Positions 62,220 to 64,000 of a DNA stretch of 64,000 nt are shown here, one piece after another. The stretch is from an uncultured Nocardioides sp. (lineage in GTDB: Bacteria; Actinomycetota; Actinomycetes; Propionibacteriales; Nocardioidaceae). The notes beneath the pieces are model-generated. The model saw only the letters and a program-made list of their open reading frames with translations, did no database searches and was not told where the DNA came from. Each line of letters opens with the position of its first letter. Position 1 is the stretch's first letter. The stretch spans positions 1-64,000 of the forward strand of contig CADCUM010000088.1 in assembly GCA_902805885.1 (NCBI GenBank). Direction: 5' to 3'. The translations under genes were made by a program, and so were the position numbers.

Positions 62220-63497
62220 GCGCTCCAGGATGGCGACGACGCCCTGGCCGCCCGCCGCACAGATCGAGATGAGCGCGCGACCCGAGCCCTTCTGGGCGAG
62301 CAGCTTCGCGGCGACCGGGATGATCCGGCCCCCCGTGGCGGCGAACGGGTGGGCGGCGGCGAGCGAGGAGCCGTTGACGTTGAGCTTGTCGCGGTCGATC
62401 GCCCCCAGCGGCGCGTCGAGGCCCAGCCGCTCCTTGCAGAACACCGGGTCCTCCCAGGCGGCCAGGGTGGCGAGCACCTGCGAGGCGAACGCCTCGTGGA
62501 TCTCGTAGTAGTCGAAGTCCTGCAGGGTCAGGCCGTTGCGCTCCAGCATCCGGGGCACGGCGTACGCCGGCGCCATGAGCAGGCCCTCGTGGCCGGTGAC
62601 GTAGTCGGCCGCTGCGGTCTCGGCGTCGACGAGGTGGGCCAGCACGGGGAGCCCGCGCTCCTCGGCCCACTCGTCGGAGGAGAGCAGCACGACCGAGGCG
62701 CCGTCGCTGAGCGGCGTGCTGTTGCCGGCGGTCATGGTCGCGGCCTCGCCCTTGCCGAAGACCGGCTTGAGCGTGGCCAGCTTCTCCACCGACGAGTCGG
62801 GACGGAGGTTGTTGTCGCGCTCCACGCCCCGGAACGGCGTCACGAGGTCGTCGTGGAAGCCCTCGTCGTACGACCGCGCGAGGTTGTGGTGGGAGCGCGC
62901 GGCGAGCTCGTCCTGCGCCTCCCGGCTGATCCGCCACTCCAGCGCCGTGAGGGCGGCGTGCTCGCCCATCGACATCCGGGTGCGGGGCTCGGAGTTCTGG
63001 GGGATCTCGAGACCGATGTCGCCGGGCCGGATCGCACCGAGCGCCTTGAGGCGGCTCGGGGTGTCCTTCGCGGCGTTGACCTTCATCAGCTTCTTCCGCA
63101 GCCGGTCGCTGATCGCGACAGGGGCGTCCGACGTGGTGTCCGTGCCGCCGGCGACGCCGGAGTCGATGATGCCGAGGGCGATCTTGTTCGCCACCTGGAT
63201 GGCCGCCTGCAGACCGGTGCCGCAGGCCTGCTGGAGGTCCACCGCCGGCGTCTCCGCGGCGAGCCTGCTGCCCAGGACGCACTCGCGCGAGAGGTTGAAG
63301 TCGCGGGCGTGCTTGAGCACGGCCCCGGCGACCACCTCGCCGAGGCGCTCCCCCTGGAGGTCGAACCGGTCGGCCAGGCCGTCGAGGGCGGCGGTGAGCA
63401 TCTCCTGGTTGGACACGCCGGCGTAGACGGTGTTGGACCGGGCGAACGGGATGCGGTTGCCGCCGAGGACGGCGACTGGACGGGTCGAGGCCTGCAT
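62217..63497 (-). CDS. Acetyl-CoA C-acyltransferase (FadA2/FadI-like thiolase)
   Basis: 426 residues. Thiolase fold with nucleophile Cys92 in DLQQACGTGLQAA, the NVNGSSLAAAHPFAATGGR segment (His) and CAAGGQG (second catalytic Cys) near the end. Closest in layout to the mycobacterial FadA2 type, long and without a FadB partner next to it. ATG at 63497 follows GCAGGAG by eight bases; longer frames run into the intergenic region. Divergent from a FabG4-like gene, a pairing known from mycobacteria. Confidence 0.9.
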   Translation of the reverse strand: MQASTRPVAVLGGNRIPFARSNTVYAGVSNQEMLTAALDGLADRFDLQGERLGEVVAGAVLKHARDFNLSRECVLGSRLAAETPAVDLQQACGTGLQAAIQVANKIALGIIDSGVAGGTDTTSDAPVAISDRLRKKLMKVNAAKDTPSRLKALGAIRPGDIGLEIPQNSEPRTRMSMGEHAALTALEWRISREAQDELAARSHHNLARSYDEGFHDDLVTPFRGVERDNNLRPDSSVEKLATLKPVFGKGEAATMTAGNSTPLSDGASVVLLSSDEWAEERGLPVLAHLVDAETAAADYVTGHEGLLMAPAYAVPRMLERNGLTLQDFDYYEIHEAFASQVLATLAAWEDPVFCKERLGLDAPLGAIDRDKLNVNGSSLAAAHPFAATGGRIIPVAAKLLAQKGSGRALISICAAGGQGVVAILER

Positions 63498-63660
63498 GGC
63501 GGTGGCTCCTGCGGGTCGGGGATCGGCGATCGTGGCTCCTATCCTTGCCGGTGCGGGGTGTGCGGCCAATCGACTGAGGGGCACGTCACGAAATGTGGAC
63601 TCCCAGTTGCACACCTAGTTACATGTCGGCACCACCACCACCGTCGGAGGATTCCCGTCC
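63498..63660. promoter_or_regulatory. Divergent intergenic region between thiolase and reductase
   Basis: A minus-strand promoter for the thiolase is plausible: TTGGCC (63569-63564), 18-base spacer, AGGATA (63545-63540). For the plus-strand gene there is CACACCTAGTTACATG around 63610-63625 and a GGAGGA ribosome binding site, but no certain -35/-10 pair. No operator could be identified. Confidence 0.4.
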
Positions 63661-64000
63661 ATGAGCGACCGCTACCAGGGTTTCGTGTCCACCCCGATCG
63701 GCAAGCTGCTGGTCAAGAACCTCGGCCTGCCCAGCCCGACCCCGCTCGAGCGCTGGCGCGAGGGGGCGCCCCTCGTCGACGGTCCCGTCGTGCTCGGCGG
63801 CCACGGTCGGCTCGCAGCATCGCTGCGGGGCGTCCTCGACGGTCTCGACGTCGACTCGCGGACCGACCTGCCCGAGGGCGAGCGCGCCAAGGCCCTCGTC
63901 TTCGACGCCACCGCGATCACGGACTCGGCCGGACTGGTCGCCCTCCAGCAGTTCTTCACGCCGCTGATGCGGCGCCTGCGCACCTGCCCCCGCCTGGTGG
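63661..64000 (+). CDS. High-molecular-weight 3-oxoacyl-ACP reductase, FabG4-like (partial)
   Basis: The first 113 residues are present; the gene runs off the window. The opening DRYQGFVSTPIGKLLVKNLGLPSP, with RWREGAPLVDGPVVLGGHGRL, matches the N-terminal non-canonical flavodoxin-like domain of the large FabG4 reductases (about 450 residues), whose catalytic short-chain dehydrogenase domain follows later. With the divergent thiolase it suggests a beta-oxidation or acyl-chain modification unit. Confidence 0.82.
   Translation, partial: MSDRYQGFVSTPIGKLLVKNLGLPSPTPLERWREGAPLVDGPVVLGGHGRLAASLRGVLDGLDVDSRTDLPEGERAKALVFDATAITDSAGLVALQQFFTPLMRRLRTCPRLV

Noticed and set aside
62100-62220. Repeat array read as coding sequence extending the thiolase
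   Set aside because: The thiolase ends with its conserved C-terminus at 62217, and the repeated frames have no start signals.

Overview
The window is a GC-rich, densely packed stretch of actinobacterial chromosome. Evidence for an actinobacterium includes an actinobacterial-type integration host factor (mihF), a helicase-dead PriA, a mycothiol-dependent enzyme family member, PyrR-binding leaders that cover ribosome binding sites, and many leaderless transcripts with TANNNT elements 6-8 bases before the start codon. The gene content and the 16S 5' end suggest a Nocardioides-like member of the Propionibacteriales; that placement is an inference. Almost all genes lie on the minus strand, so the window reads most naturally from right to left.

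Layout, left to right. 1-542: the 5' end of a 16S rRNA gene on the minus strand, its leader and an rrn promoter. 686-10496: one long arginine operon, argC-(ACT protein)-argJ-argB-argD-argF-argR-argG-argH-DNA glycosylase, mostly joined by 1- or 4-base stop/start overlaps. 11394-14982: pheS-pheT. 15182-19623: two signalling units, a response regulator with a histidine kinase fused to a DUF4173-like membrane domain, and a separate PAS histidine kinase. 19648-22283: infC-rpmI-rplT-rRNA methyltransferase-DUF4031, with a structured infC leader. 23050-25269: a plus-strand trio (membrane protein, PLP enzyme, P-loop kinase). 25291-26864: hisE-hisG-PH protein. 26924-31275: riboflavin operon ribD-ribE-ribM-ribBA-ribH under an FMN riboswitch. 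31390-37699: rpe with small genes, a hydrolase, prfC, a stand-alone LigD-type polymerase domain and a secreted protein.

37802-47178: the core operon mihF-gmk-rpoZ-coaBC-metK-priA-def-fmt-mmcQ-rsmB. 47267-55888: carA-carB-pyrD-pyrK-pyrD-like-pyrF and a lipoprotein. 56050-59095: an island of two DUF3060-type secreted proteins, two glyoxalase-fold proteins and a possible broken gene, which separates the pyrimidine genes. 59108-61976: pyrR-pyrB-pyrC. 62046-62219: an array of 31-bp repeats. 62217-64000: a thiolase and a divergent FabG-type reductase that runs off the window.

The two pyrimidine operons together encode the whole UMP pathway except pyrE. Each starts with a nearly identical 38-base PyrR-binding element that includes the ribosome binding site, so the pathway is split physically but remains one regulon. 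The least explained items are the 31-bp repeat array before pyrR, a DHOD-B-like subunit without its catalytic cysteine beside a normal class 2 DHOD, the kinase-DUF4173 fusion with an internal ribosome binding site, and an ACT-domain protein inside the arginine operon.
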